Translations under genes and position numbers: made by a program
Notes under the pieces: model-generated
Told to the model about the DNA's origin: nothing
The model's input: the letters and a program-made list of their open reading frames with translations, nothing else
Database searches by the model: none
Shown here: positions 37,331 through 50,305 of the stretch, in pieces
How the letters are laid out: each line of letters starts with the position of its first letter
Position numbering within the stretch: the stretch's first letter is position 1
NCBI GenBank assembly: GCA_000934455.1
Contig: KN882740.1
Span: 8,907-72,906 of the forward strand
Reading direction: 5' to 3'
DNA from: Apostichopus parvimensis
Taxonomy: Eukaryota; Echinodermata; Holothuroidea; Aspidochirotida; Stichopodidae
Length of the DNA stretch: 64,000 nt

Positions 37331-38611
37331 ACAGCCTCATCTGATCGTGCACATGCTCAGGTACCGCTGGTGGTGAACTTGGTCATACTTTACCAAACTA
37401 AGCTGTTGATTATTGAGTAAGGAAACTTGTTTCAGTGTTTTTGGTTATTGTTTCCATCACGAGGGGTTTTAAAATTCCATAATGACTATAAGAAAGAGAC
37501 GACATTTGATTACCGCTAAAACGCTCTGCTATCTAGCTAAATGCTTTCAAGACATAAATAATAGACGATAGCATTTGATTGAGAAACTCACGGCAATCTC
37601 GGAGGGATGAAGTTTTAAGATCGTGGGGGAGACGTTTTTTCCACGCTTAATAATTGATACCGCTTTCTTTCTTACCACTTATGTATGTTGCCGAAAAAAC
37701 GTCTCGATGTAGAGGAAAAAACATGAAAAGAGTAGAAATTATTCCTGTAGTACTGCGAGCTGGAAAAGCTTCTTACGGAGATAAATTTTTGAAGATAGGA
37801 TTACGGAATAAATGTTAGTAACAGAAGCACGCAGAGATGATGGAGTTTAGTCTATGAATTTTAAAGTTATTCTCGGGTTGCAGGTAAATCCAAGGTTTAT
37901 CCGATCGGATAGGGTTCACAACAGAGTTCATCACAGAGATTTGTTTTAACATTTGGACGGCGAATATGCTCCACTTTTATCGGTCGAAGATCCGTCGCGC
38001 TTCTTCAGATCGTCTTTCTACAGCGTCGATTCAGAAATCATTCAAAGTAGCAAAAGTTCACTCGATGAGGATAGCCCTGTTTGTTAATGAGCTCAAAATC
38101 CTGTGAGATTGTGTCCGTACGATTCTCCCTAAACGTATTCCACTCAGCAGGCCTACGAAATGTTTCGATTTTTTACATAAGTCTTGGAGATTTACATACC
38201 TTTCAATGAGAGGCCTTCCTTTTCCCCTCTATTCCTCTTCTGTTCAGTGTATAACAAACAAAAAACTAAAAAAGTAAATTGGTTGATATTACTTCAATTT
38301 AGGTACTTATGGAATCCAAAGGTCACCTAGATTCTAAAAGTCACATGTAACTATAAATTTTGGTAGGGATTTCAACGGGAAGCTTTTCAAAAAGCTTTGG
38401 AGACGAAAAAAATGAATTTTTAATTTCTTTGTTTGTATGTTCTGCCTTGGTTTTAAACGGCAGTGTTTATATTCAATTTAATGTAACAACTGCTCAGGGT
38501 TGATTGGGGGGGGGGGAGGGATCAGCAGTGGCCTTTAGTTACTGTGGTTGCTTGTTACGACCGTAATTTTGATGCAATAGTAGAGGGCAGAAAATAAATA
38601 GTACGGCTACA
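37331..38611. other. noncoding stretch, no gene seen
   Basis: No exon recognised. G run at about 38506-38514. Confidence 0.6.
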
Positions 38612-38837
38612 CATGTATGTATGTATGTATTGTATGTATTTAAGATCCTCCTGCAAGCAGGAACTCGCGAAGAAGCCCCATTGGCTTATCAAAGCCGCAA
38701 GCTGACCGAAGTCAGTCTCTTCATATTTAACGTCCATGATTATGAATTGTCAATTGTCAACAACTCTGTAACTGGACGACATACATTAATCTTTGGAGTG
38801 ACTCGAACCGGGGACCTTATGATTGGAAGGCACCGGC
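38612..38837 (-). mobile_element. tRNA-derived SINE, family A, 5'-truncated
   Basis: Very similar to the copy at 5510-5804 across body and 3' end (CCTGCTTGCAGGAGGATC on the minus strand), with a TATG tail at about 38612-38640. The B box (CCCCGGTTCGAGTC on the minus strand) is present, but the sequence leaves the family just past GGTGCC, so the A box is lost. Truncation or later deletion is equally possible. Confidence 0.85.
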
Positions 38838-40848
38838 ACATGACATGGCCTATGGTCTCGATCACACCTTTGCTATTTAGGAAACAAGCCTACAAATGGA
38901 TCGCGAACACTAGGTCTGATACCAAGCATAGGGTTTAATGTAGAAGCACAGAGGTTTAATATCAATTGCTATATTGTTGTAATGTTGAACACCAATGCGT
39001 CGTTAATGTGACGGTACAGTGAATGGTGTTTGACCCAAGGTGGTACAGTGTAGTAGAATTTTACATAGAAACAGCGTTATCCTTACTTAGTAAACCAAAA
39101 AGTGATGTTTTTGCTGTTTTAAGCCTATCACATGATCTGTCTGAAAGAGATAATGAGCAGCTTGTCAGACATCATGGTGTCTTCATGTTTTTATCAATCT
39201 TCTTTCATAGCTATTCTCATGTTTTAGATTAGCTAGCTCAAGCCTACACGCATGTCTAGCTAAAAGAATGCTGGTAGTAGGGGACCGGATCAAGTCCCCC
39301 CCTTTCTAACTTCCAGCCGTGCAGTGATGTAATAGTACCAGTCTTATGTCGTATTTGCAACAATTACTTGGCATGAAGTTTCTGTAATTATCTGGAGAAT
39401 AAAGGGATAGGGCTTGTAGTATTGTAGTGTCTGACTGGGTTCTTTGATAGCATGACCCACCATTTGTAATGGATAAGATTACGAAAGACCTTGAACTTGC
39501 CCATAGATTTGTGTGCGGAATGCCACCATGCTGTTTCTGGCAGTGTTGGTCACAGCAGGATGGTGATGTTGTCAACAAGACATGCCCTTAGAACTGGTTC
39601 ACATTGGTGGGATGTTGTGTTCCCAGGGGTTTCTTTTAGCTGACTGTAAGTGTGACAGGCTATCGGGGGTTCATGTGTATTATGGTCTGTCGATGATCGT
39701 CCACACACTGTGTGGCGGTGGTTTAGCTGAGGTAAGGTAAAATAATCTCTGAATGATGCTTCTGCATTGATATGTTATAGCAATTGTCTGTGTCCATCAC
39801 CGAATAGTAGAATACATGACAGATGTAATTAAGTGTAGGTACATCCTAGATTAAAAGTGGGAGGGGAGGGGGGAGGGGAAGGGGGAGGGTACTACATCAC
39901 TATCTGTAGTCACGATACATAAGATCACGAGATGGTAGAAAACGTTACAGATGTTATGCATAGAAACATGGGTGTAGACAAAAGATTTTAGGGGTGTTAT
40001 TGTGTGGAAAGGGAGGTCATGGTGGGTTGAGCAATATGGATGGGAAGGAACAAAGGAAATATGCGCACTCCCACAGCATTACAGCATATACAATGAAACG
40101 AAAAATGGGTGGGAGGAAGGGGAAGGGGAAGGGAAGGAAAGGGTCTAGCAAATACCAAAATTATCTCTAAGAAGTCAGAGAAATTTTCATAAAAAGTGAC
40201 TGTTTTTGGTATTAATCATTTAGTAGAAATTGCTGCTTCCACAAGTTATCGGTTGGCCGGGATTGCATCATCATTAGATGAAATTTTGGTAGAAATAAAC
40301 TTGAGAGTTTTTCGTAACGACAGTTACGCTGGGCTTATGTGACGTTGGTAGCTATTATTCAAGCTGTCCCACTCCACAGAGCTTCTTAGTTTGGCAAGGT
40401 TGTCAATCATCCACAGTAGATTGAAGGTTATATTTCTATGGTGGACATTATCCACCATAGACACTCTGCTAAAAGCTTACTATTTCTATGTAACTTCAAT
40501 AGCTATGTACATTTCCATTGTCACACACTGTACATAATAAGTATGAATACAGTGTTTATGTATACTTTTCATCATATGATACTATATGCAGCTGAGTGGC
40601 CCTTATATAATCAAATTTCTGTAGAATGTGCTGGTTTCCCTCCCTGCCTTCTGTTTTATCCAGGCGTCATAGTTTTGCTTGTCAAACAAATTTTCTGATT
40701 GAGATATTTCGGAGGAGGAAATTGGTGACAGGTGACCTTGCCCACCACCATCCTTTTAAATTTGACAGATGGTTAGTTTTAGAATTGTGGTCATGATTTT
40801 TTACAATTCATCCTACTGTAGGTTACATGTACTCCTGAAACATACTGT
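38838..40848. other. noncoding stretch with G-rich tract and hairpin
   Basis: A G-rich purine tract lies at about 39858-39888, others at about 40110-40145, and a perfect 11-bp hairpin at 40435-40461. No exon recognised. Confidence 0.6.
40435..40461. other. perfect short hairpin
   Basis: TCTATGGTGGA, loop CATTA, TCCACCATAGA: 11 paired bases with no mismatch. Too short for a microRNA precursor by itself; function unknown. Confidence 0.6.
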
Positions 40849-41486
40849 TGAAAGCAGCATTTTACGTTTGTCGCCGTTTTCCACTCTTTTGACAAGTCCA
40901 TCAAGTTTTTTTTTATATATCAATCACAAAACAGCAAACTAAGATATTAGCCAAGTTTTTTCCCTGCCAAAAGCGTTAATTGGCGAGTAATTAAGGACAT
41001 TTGCAGATAATGAGAAAAGTGGCCACCAACAAATTCCACATTTAATATTAATCGCATACAGTTCCCCCAACCCACTAGTTTGAATTCAACCAATCAGAGA
41101 TGCAGGTTTAGTTATGAGCCGTTGCTAAACATAGATTCAAAACGTCAAGTTGGTATAAACTTGGTACAACCAGCGAGCTGGACTCTTACAGCTCCCTGGT
41201 ACAACTGCCATAGACAATCTACACAAATCAAGCATGGTGTAGTATAACGTATTGGCCAATGACGTTCGTAGCTTTTAAATAGTTATATTATGGGCGAGGT
41301 TTGTTTGGATCCCAACAGAAATTATCTTCGAGAAAAACAAAGTTGAAAGTTGTAAATTTTTCAACTTTTATGCCACCATTTGAAGTAAGATTTGAATAGA
41401 TAAGCTAGTTATGTATGTCGTTATGGCATCGTGGAATCAGTGAGGTTGAGAAAAACCATAGAAAAGGACGCAAAATGCTGCTTTAA
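40849..41486. mobile_element. inverted-repeat element with TTAA-type ends, 638 bp
   Basis: The left end reads TGAA then AGCAGCATTTTACG. The right end read on the minus strand reads TTAA then AGCAGCATTTTGCG. The terminal inverted repeats match over at least 16 bp with one difference. The right flank is TTAA and the left is one base off, consistent with a decayed TTAA target duplication. It starts AGCAG and not AGG, so it is a different family from the other TTAA elements of this window. No coding capacity seen. Confidence 0.75.
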
Positions 41487-42650
41487 AACCTCTCAGATCA
41501 GGTTTGCAAGAAGGTTTACTTTAATACAACAATTGTCTTAGTACTTGATCTACTTAATTCTTGTCTTCTCTCTATACTTAAATGCACTCTTAATCCTTGG
41601 AAGATGCTTTGTGAATTTCACAGCCTGAAGTTGCTGGGGAAAAGGATCGAGAGAATTTTCCAATGTGGGAAGTATGTAATCTAGGGCCTTTTTTCTTTGC
41701 AGTGGGATTGGTTAGTTTAATTCTCACATAATTATTAACATTGAGGAAAGTTAAAAACTCCTTTTTTGTTGAAGACTAAGGTTCTTACCTGAAACTATAT
41801 GATTATTTTCATGCTCAAATGATTTAATAAATTGTCTTCAGGGCATTTATCACATTTTGAAAAGTCCTTGAACTTTCTGTGCGATGCATCACTACATGTA
41901 ACTATGGTAACCAGTATTACCTTGAAGCGAATGAAGATATCGTTGACTGACTATTATACGTGTGATATATATAACAAAGTACTGTTAGATAAGGCCTCTC
42001 AGCTAAAACCAACTGTATACTTGACATAGAAACTCGCCAATTATTCGCTCATCTTAACACTGTCGCCAGATTAGAATGCGGTAACGTTACCATAAGTAGA
42101 GGTTCCGGGGGGGGGGGGGAGGGAGGTAGGTAGGTGGAGACACCCGGTGAGAACTGAGCGGTCAGGTTTCTATGTCAAAGGGAGTCTGAAACTGAATACA
42201 GGGACAAACTGTGAACTCTCACTAGGTATTTTGGTGAGGAATTTAAAGGCCATAGTTGAGGAGAAAAATTGAGAAATAGTACTGGGTCAGATGTAGATGA
42301 TGAAGACACTGTGTCAAGCAGTAGTAAACTTACAATCATTAATACAAGAACTCTGGGGTTCAGCACCTGCGTGACATTCGTACTTCATAATTCGTAGCGG
42401 AATTTCTGTCAGTCGAGTTTGTCCGGTGAGTTTGTGGGTCATATTTACCAAAAATAGGGAAGAAACTTCCTTGGAAGTAATTAGCCATCATTTAGTGATA
42501 TTCCTTGTCCGGTTGTGTTTGCAAGTCAAGGAAGGAATCGCTGCAATATTCCCAGTGTCTTTTATAGTGCAATGAACTTACTTTATGATGGGAACATGTA
42601 CAGTAGTATAGGACTGCAGCTGGATACTCCATGCACTATGTCAATGAGTA
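41487..42650. other. noncoding stretch, no gene seen
   Basis: Contains a G run at about 42107-42119. No exon recognised. Confidence 0.6.
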
Positions 42651-43080
42651 CGGGGACGGCTTGACCGTGTGATACAGGGTTCAGTGCGAAGTGAGGGACG
42701 GCATGACCATGTGATACGGGGCTTCAGTGTGATGTGAGGGACGGCATGACCGTGTGATATGGGGGTTCAGTGCGACGTGTGGGACGCCATGACAGTGTGA
42801 TACAGGGCTTCAGTGCAAAGTGATGGACGCCATGACAGTGTGATACGGGGGTTCAGTGTGAAGTGAGGGATGCCATGACAGTGTGATACCGGGTTCAGTG
42901 CGAAGTGAGGGACGCCATGACAGTGTGATACGGGAGTTTAGTGCGAAGTGAGGGACGCCATGACAGTGTGATACGGGAGTTCAGTGCGAAGTGAGGGACG
43001 CCATGACAGTGTGATACAGGGTTCAGTGTGATGTGAGGGACGGCATGACCATGTGATACGGGGTTCAGTGCGACGTGAGG
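42651..43080. repeat. ~43-bp minisatellite, about 10 copies
   Basis: Unit parts: GAGGGACGCCATGACAGTG, TGATACGGG and TTCAGTGCGAAGT, with GACGGCATGACC variants clustered at both ends of the array and GACGCCATGACAG variants in the middle. That arrangement suggests the middle copies spread most recently. Confidence 0.92.
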
Positions 43081-45224
43081 ATCGGACTATGAGAAGAAAT
43101 CAAAAACAAAACCGACTGTGAAGACCATTACATCTGTAGTGATTGTCTCTGAAGATCATTGATTCGGTCCGATAGAATAGTGACCGCATTTTATAGCTCA
43201 CAAAGAAAAGGCTGCTTTATAGTGAACAGAGAATTCAATCTTAACTTTGAGAATCGAAGCTAAGATGAATGCAGCTGTGATAGTATAGGTTCCAAACTTA
43301 ATTTCAACAATAGAATTGTTTTCTGTTTAAAAAGGCTGTAAACTTTTAACATTTAAACTATCGACGGAAAAAATGAAGTATGACATCACACATGGCACAA
43401 CGTCTTAATACATATCGTAGTAGACACCTCTAAGTTTTCAAAGGGTGAGGTGGTAGAGGGGGAGGGGAGGGGAAAATGTGAGTGACAGAAAAAAAAAGGT
43501 AAAAACATAACGATTTGGTTTCCATCACCTTTACAAAGATGGACTGTTCTCTATAAAGAGACGTTAAAAAATTACAGTAAATTCTACTCATGCATAGTCG
43601 CAATTTTTACGCCAACTTTCATCGGAAAGATTTATTATGATTGGCTGTAGCTGATCGTAATCATTGCTAAAAAAAAAATGTTTTTTTTTACATTGGCCTT
43701 GTGAGTTTATCTAAAAGAAGACCACTATCGACAAATCTTTTCCTTTAGATCTTTTTGGGAGCTTCCATATGGAAGTGAAAGAAGCTAAGCGAGTTAATAT
43801 CAGTGATTTTCAAGATTTTTAAGACTATTCGAAAATCCAATAATGAAGTCAAGTATCTTGGCTATTCAGGTTTCACTTTTGAAGGATGAATCATATGTCA
43901 AAAAATTCATGAATTGCTCTTTTGCTTACTATGATTTGAAAAAAAAAAAAAATATTTAGAATGTAATGGAATGATGACCAGTTTGTAGTCACTATTAAAG
44001 TTAAGTTCGTTTTGGTAAACTTGCTTAACTTTGTCATAAATTTAATGACCAATAAAACATCAACAGCTCCTTTAAGACAAAATTGGATTGTTCAGCCAAG
44101 TTCTACGAGATTCAGTTCTTAAGTTTCTGACCTTCACTGCAGACGAACAAGAATGTCAGGCGAGAATGTTTTCATGAATTAAAATATCCAAGTAAAAATT
44201 TTATATGCAACTTTGCAGAATAGCATGTTAGTGGTTGGAAAATTTTTTTTTCAGAAATTAATTTCCTAAGAGATCCCTTAAGTAAAAAGTTGTCCCAAAC
44301 TATAGAGCTGAAATAATACAGGTCTCTATTGAATATTCATGACAGGTAAAAGACATACAATTCCGTTCCCCCCCCCCCCTCAAAACCCTCTAAAAGATGT
44401 AAATTTTCCCTAACACTTGCGTGCGTGTGAAGTTTTAGAATTATTTCTGCCTACACGGTATAACTTAAGTCTCGTATCAGACATAAACTCGTTTAAAACT
44501 GACAAAAATGTAGGATGCGAGTTTGTATACAAGTGTGTTATACAGTATGTGTTTGACTGTCAGATGGAGAAATATGTTTTTTTCTCCGTTTTTTTCATTT
44601 TGGTAAATGCTTCCACAGTGAAGTTAAAAAGTTGAAGGTTTTACAGTCTTGCTTGCTCACGAGACTTGACAACAGTATAAGTAATAGAATGATTTAAGTT
44701 GAATACATGTAGGCTACTGCAGGGTTTACCTTGTACATCTTACAATACCCCCCTCTCTCTGGCAGTGTGGTTATCGGTGTGCGTTATCGGATGTATAATG
44801 GATGCCGAATTGTTTAATCGTTAATGTTAAACTCACAGCGTGTGGCCCACCTAACAAAAACGGAGCCTGTTTACCACATCAATTTTACATTTATACACAT
44901 TTAGGACAAAATGATGTCGTCAGTGGGCTTAATGTCAAGGTTTATGAAGAAAGGAAGTAAGACGAAAACGCAAACTAGGACAGTATGGCGGTAGTTTCCT
45001 CTCTTTTATCTCCCCTTTAAGTACCTTTGCATCCTCTCTCAGCACTTGATGAAACAACACTTATAATGTGTGTCTGAGAGCAACTGCACTGAGCCAATAA
45101 ATGTTATATTCACCGCTGACCTTCGGATTACTGCCCTCATTACTAGAAACCTGTTTCCCATGCTCTTAATAGCGACCAAACAAAGTTCAACTTCTTCCAC
45201 TTTGAGGAGACTTACCGAGACCAG
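43081..45224. other. noncoding stretch, no gene seen
   Basis: A/T homopolymers, a C run at about 44370-44381 and a lone CCTTTAA string at 44070 (a T2-like end without partner). No exon recognised. Confidence 0.6.
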
Positions 45225-45362
45225 AAGTTGAAAGTCCTTTTACTTCCGGTTCGAGTCCGGTTCGAGTCACTCCAGATTAATGTATGTCGTCCAGTTACAG
45301 AGTTGTTGACAATTAACAATTCATAATCATGGATGTTAAATATGAATGTAAGCGACTGACTT
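45225..45362 (+). mobile_element. tRNA-derived SINE, family A, fragment
   Basis: Starts in a decayed tRNA-like head with a doubled B box (GGTTCGAGTCC then GGTTCGAGTCACTCC) and runs through TTAATGTATGTCGTCCAG, GTTGTTGACAATTAACAATTC and ATCATGGATGTTAAATATG, ending near GCGACTGACTTTATTG. The 3' end and simple tail are absent. It is the only plus-strand family A copy in the window. Confidence 0.8.
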
Positions 45363-45438
45363 TATTGATCAGATGAAATGATTGATGAAATTAAAGATCA
45401 CTGCTGATCCAAGGTTAACCACAAGCAACATTTTCATG

Positions 45439-45651
45439 ACAAACTTAACAGGGAGCACAGTTCCCTTAGATGTTCCCTCGATCCCAGTCTATCGTGGGGT
45501 TCAAATTATTGGGTTCAAATTATGGGGCCTTGTGGGGTTTACATTACAAACTTAACAGGGAGCACAGTTCCCTTAGATGTTCCCTCGATCCCAGTCAATC
45601 ACGGGGTTCAAATTGTGGGGCCTTGTGGGGTTTACATTACAGACCTATCAC
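45439..45651. repeat. 107-bp tandem duplication
   Basis: Two copies starting ACAAACTTAACAGGGAGC at 45439 and 45546, both running through CCCTTAGATGTTCCCTCG and GGGGCCTTGTGGGG. Copy 1 has an extra GGGTTCAAATTA. The identity is high, so the duplication is fairly recent. Confidence 0.9.
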
Positions 45652-46692
45652 TCTAATCTGTTTATATAATTGAAGGACTTCAAGATCATCAACTATGCAA
45701 CTTTTAGGGTCTGAGAAGGATTGTTATTAAATGATTTTCCAATTGATTAGGTGTTTAATCTTACCTGTGTTTTGAAGGTTGATGTATTTCTGTGGATTTG
45801 ACCAGCCACCAAGGAAGAAATTTTCCAGTCACCTTTATCAACATTTAATAGTCAACTTTGATGATTATTTGAAAGATTTGGCTCAGTGCTGATTGATATA
45901 ATACTGGCTCAGTAATTCTAACCAAGTCCCTGAAGCCAGAAGTGATGGAAATCTCTGTTGTTTCCTCCTCCTCATCTCTGTTATATTATAATATATATAT
46001 ATACATCACCCCCCCCCCCACACATATTGATCATATGAATTTTTAATGATGATAAGAAACCACTATTAGAGAAACTACTTGTAAAAATTTGACAGATACC
46101 TTTCATAGTCACATGGGGGTGTTTAGTGTCCAGGTTAACTGTTCATTTATCACCCTCCCAAAATACTTTAAGGGTATCCTGACCCTGAGCAGAACATGAT
46201 TTGAGACAGCTTCCAAACTTGATGCATGCTCTACAGGCAGGCTTACGTTTGCCTCTCAGGTACTATTAAGGAAAACCGGGCGTTGCCAAAACACATCAAG
46301 TTTGTATAGGAAGAGACCGAAAATCTATCGTTGTTTCGATGTGGTATATAACTAACTTAAAGTCACGGAAAAACAACAAATTTTTTAGTATTGACTAGTA
46401 TCTACTAAAACCTTAACAAATCCAGACTATTTTAAGGGATAACCTTGTGGCATTTTGTTTTTAAAACCCTTTATAAATATTTCAAGTTTTCTGTTTGCTT
46501 TATTTCCGACACTTATCAAATTTTCATATTTCCTGTCAAACTTAGTCAAATTGTGTCTACGGGCTATCGTGCATTTGATTGATTTATCCTTCATGTTTTG
46601 GTGATTTTGAAGTTTTACATTATCATCAAAAAATTGAACTATATTTTTAAGCCTAGCTCTTCATGTTTTTTTCTTATCTTGTTTTTTTGCAG
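45652..46692 (+). other. probable intron upstream of the receptor exon
   Basis: AT-rich, with a TA stretch and C run at about 45989-46019. It ends in a strong pyrimidine tract, TTTTTTTCTTATC then TTGTTTTTTTGCAG, the 3' splice site of the exon starting at 46693. Confidence 0.7.
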
Positions 46693-46775
46693 ATTTTCCT
46701 ACAATTGCATGTAAGATATGTGGGGACAGATCCTCAGGGGTACACTATGGAATTATATCATGTGAAGGCTGTAAG
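46693..46775 (+). CDS. nuclear receptor exon: first zinc finger of the DNA-binding domain (ROR/NR1F-like)
   Basis: This 83-bp internal exon is flanked by a T-rich tract plus CAG and by the donor GTAAGT. Two bases finish a split codon, then 27 codons follow, beginning [15 protein letters not shown] and ending [11 protein letters not shown]. The four zinc-binding cysteines (C-x2-C ... C-x2-C) and the P-box stem CEGCK are all present. Known: nuclear receptors bind response elements as transcription factors, and an intron after CEGCK (before GFFRR/GFFKR) is an old conserved position. Over the 22 residues from the first Cys to the final Lys I count four differences from human RORA, all conservative (K/R, I/V, V/I, T/S). 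I also count four from NR6A1 and four from RXR, but those include non-conservative ones. NR1F is the best call, NR6A the main alternative. The second-finger and ligand-domain exons are not in view, so this is a partial gene. Confidence 0.9.
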
Positions 46776-49700
46776 GTAAGTCCAAACATTCACTTTTTTA
46801 TCTTTTCTTTTTTTTTTGCTGTTGAGCCATTTTCAGCTGGTAATCCACTTCTGATTGGTTTATGAGCAGGTTAATTTAAATATAAATTTCAAAAATAAAT
46901 TTTTCTTATTTCTAGTCTCCTTGCACTTATTTGCAAGATTTTTATTATTTTTTAATATTTTTTTTATATTATTTTTTTAAAAGGGGGGGGGTGGATGGGG
47001 GATGGGTGGGGGGTGGGTGGGGTGTTTATTTTCTTCTATTTGTTGTTGGTCATAAACATCACAACCTATGGCAAGATGTTTTTTTGGGTTGACTTGTTTT
47101 TGGCCCCTCACTTACCTGTCCCCTCAAAACTCACACATTCGCACTACCTTATCTGCGATTCCCCAAACTGTTTCCGTACTTGGCTCTCTCGGTTTTAAAG
47201 ATGACATTTGTACTCCGTAAAACTCTTTTGAGTTAATTACCTCACTTGCCTTTTGTCGAGTATAATTTGTCATTGTTATTCGGGCATTTTTGTAACCCGA
47301 CAAACTCAGCTCCAAATAACTCGTAAAGGTCATTCAAATGTTACATGGAACACCTGCAGTCACACTGTGGCACTTTCTAAGTTTGTCTTGTTTATGTTTT
47401 CACGTAGGGTACATAAGTGTTTGCTCTCCTATTGACTCTAATTGTGTGTTTTCATTTGATGACTGTGTGGACTCTGTGACGTGTGTGTGTGTGTGTGTGT
47501 GGTAGTCTAGGTAGTCCAGCCACTTTCAACAGGGTGCCTTTCTACGGTTTATGCTAAAATGATCTCGTAAAGTATTAAGTGAGTGATTCTTTAAAATATG
47601 ACCTTCTGAAAGGGGGGATGTTGTTTATAGTAATCTATCAAGTAGCAGAACAATTTATTTTGTTGCCCGAAGTTGTGAAATTTTGAAGCTAAAAATGCTA
47701 CTCTTTTCTTTTGATATAGTTGTTCAACTGACATAAATCTCTAGTCATACAAGTATTTTTTTAATCCTTGTCATTAAAAATCAAAGGATTGTATGTCATA
47801 CTCTTCCACCAGTGAAAAGGTGTTTGCCAGCTGATATCTTACATTTGCATTTAAATATTTAAATGTCGCTAAGTGCTATTTCACCCGCAGCCGAAATGCA
47901 TCTTCAATTGATAAATAATATCTTGATCTTTCATGTTACACAAATATGTGTGTTTCAATTATGCATTATTAATGACGAGGGATATTTGAAAGAAAACACC
48001 CTTATCACCTATTATTATCGCTCGTGTTATAATATGTTGTAATGGATTCCTTGAGGAATTAATTCTGAGTTTAACATGACATGTACAAGAAAGGATCATA
48101 ACAGCCTGACTACTACTCACTTATTCAGGTAGGTTCTATAAATATCTGACATCCTAAGTATGCTCTTTAAAGCAAAATAACCAAGCTCGAGATTGACAGA
48201 TTTATATCTGTGTAACAATCTGTCAGTCTGTATGAATGTGTGTCTGTGTTAACTGGTCAATTCTTGTATTTCAGGGAATTATGATAAAAATGACGCCTTC
48301 CCTGGTGCTGGGTTGTTGCTAAGCTATATTTAAGCTATTTTTAGGGGAAAAAATGAAGTCAAAGGTCATTGAGGGGTCATGTCAGGGCAACAATAAGAAA
48401 ACAGAAACCCTTTCATCTTTCTTAAGAATTTTCACCACAACTGAGTAGTGGGCCATTCAAGGTGCTGGGACCTTGGGTCAAAGGTCATCTGTGATTCATT
48501 TGGATCATTGTTTTACAGCTTCAAACTACACTGGAAGTCCCTTCCATCAACAATGGAATTGATATTATTGACCCAATGTGGCTCATAATTATTTTCTAGT
48601 AGATTCAGAACTGTGAATTTCAATTCAAAAGTTGCCTTGGCGTCAATTTTTATAGCAATCTGCTGCAAGCCATATCTTACTGCGGTAATGCAGCGTATGT
48701 CTATTCTCAGTAGAGAATATTTATTTAGTTCTGGTGAGTGTCTCTTGCTGTATGGGTGGTACCATTAACAAACTTAAGAAAAATTCAGAAATTAAAAGAT
48801 GTCAGCGATATTGCTTCAGATTGGTAGTCACTGATACAAGATACATGATGATTCTGGCAGCTAAATGTATCTAAATGACCGCAGTTCTCCGATTTCACTG
48901 AGTAAACTAACGCTGGTCATTCTATATGTAACATTATTTCATATAGTGTGACAAATCACAATTGCCAGGCACTCTATATAGACTGTTGATCGCACCGTGA
49001 CAATACATCGCATGTACGTCGCACTCCAATGGCATATATCATAGCAGTTGCTGGGGGGCGGGGGGAAGAAAACACACACACCGAAGCGTTGAATACTTAA
49101 GTAGTACAAATATGTGTACAGGTCACAGTACTTTGGGCCGGTGGAGAGAGATCTGTATTTCAGATGACACCACAAAAACGGAACGGGATCACGTATCAAT
49201 GCAAACAACATGTACATCGGATCCAACATCTCTCCACTGGATCCGTTGTCATTTCTTGAATCCATCGATCACCCCATTTAGTGCACCATCCTTTTCATGT
49301 TCAGCAGAGGACATGACATCACTTCCTGTTTACATGACATCACATCCTGTTTACAAGTCAGTATCTTGAATCCGACACGTCGAATCATAGGACATTCGCA
49401 GTAGGTCTTTTTGACTGACAACACTTTAGATCCCATTTAACAGTTCTGTTCATGGGATCGCAGGAGAAAACATCATGGAATGATTTTCATGCTGTCAGAA
49501 AAACACAACCTGGATAATTTATAGCACTGCTTTCATATGAAACTATAATTTGTGAAATAGTGGTTAATTCACTTATTTTGCTGCCTGCCACAAAAATTAA
49601 TATAACTTTTCGATATTTAAAAGGTTTACAAGACAAATGTGTTTAGACAAATAATTTTTAGTTTTAAATGTCGTGTGCCATTCGTACTAAAAACGCACCT

Positions 49701-50301
49701 TTTTGCATTTGTCCGCCAATTTCACCCAAACCTATACCAACTATTTGTTCATGATAAGACACAAAATTAGTCAAATTAATAAGATGCCATCTTAGATATT
49801 TTTTTTTCTCCCTCACTTGTTTATAGGTAGCAGGAATTTAATGATTCCATTTAGTTTTGGATATTTTTATCACTCAGATATTCTTAGATATTATTTCCAA
49901 CCCCATTATGTCATGGAAAATGAACATTTTTTTTTCGGGGGTGGGGGGGGTAAATATTTTTATGATATTTCAGAAACATTGACTAGACAAGCAAAATGAA
50001 CTGCACTGTTTGGAGTATGTTTGGCATTGAACAGTATCAAAAAACAATGAACTAAAAGCATGAAGAGATGATCACTCTGCTTTGAAGATGGTTTATACGG
50101 CTATTGACTTACAACTCTCTGTATTTGTGCAGACCTGGCACTCAGTGGAGGAAATTGTGTAGGATATTTATAATTAACCTGCCAAGCCATACATATATAC
50201 TGACTGCATGGCTAATGTACAAGTAACCTTCATCACATCATTCACACTCATCTAAGAGTAGCACAACCTTCAATGGAATTAATGTCAGACCTGGCACATA
50301 T
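46776..50301 (+). other. probable intron downstream of the receptor exon
   Basis: No segment encoding the second zinc finger was recognised here or later in the window. Contains a G-rich tract at 46983-47022 and (GT)n at 47481-47501. Confidence 0.6.
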
Positions 50302-50305
50302 AGGC

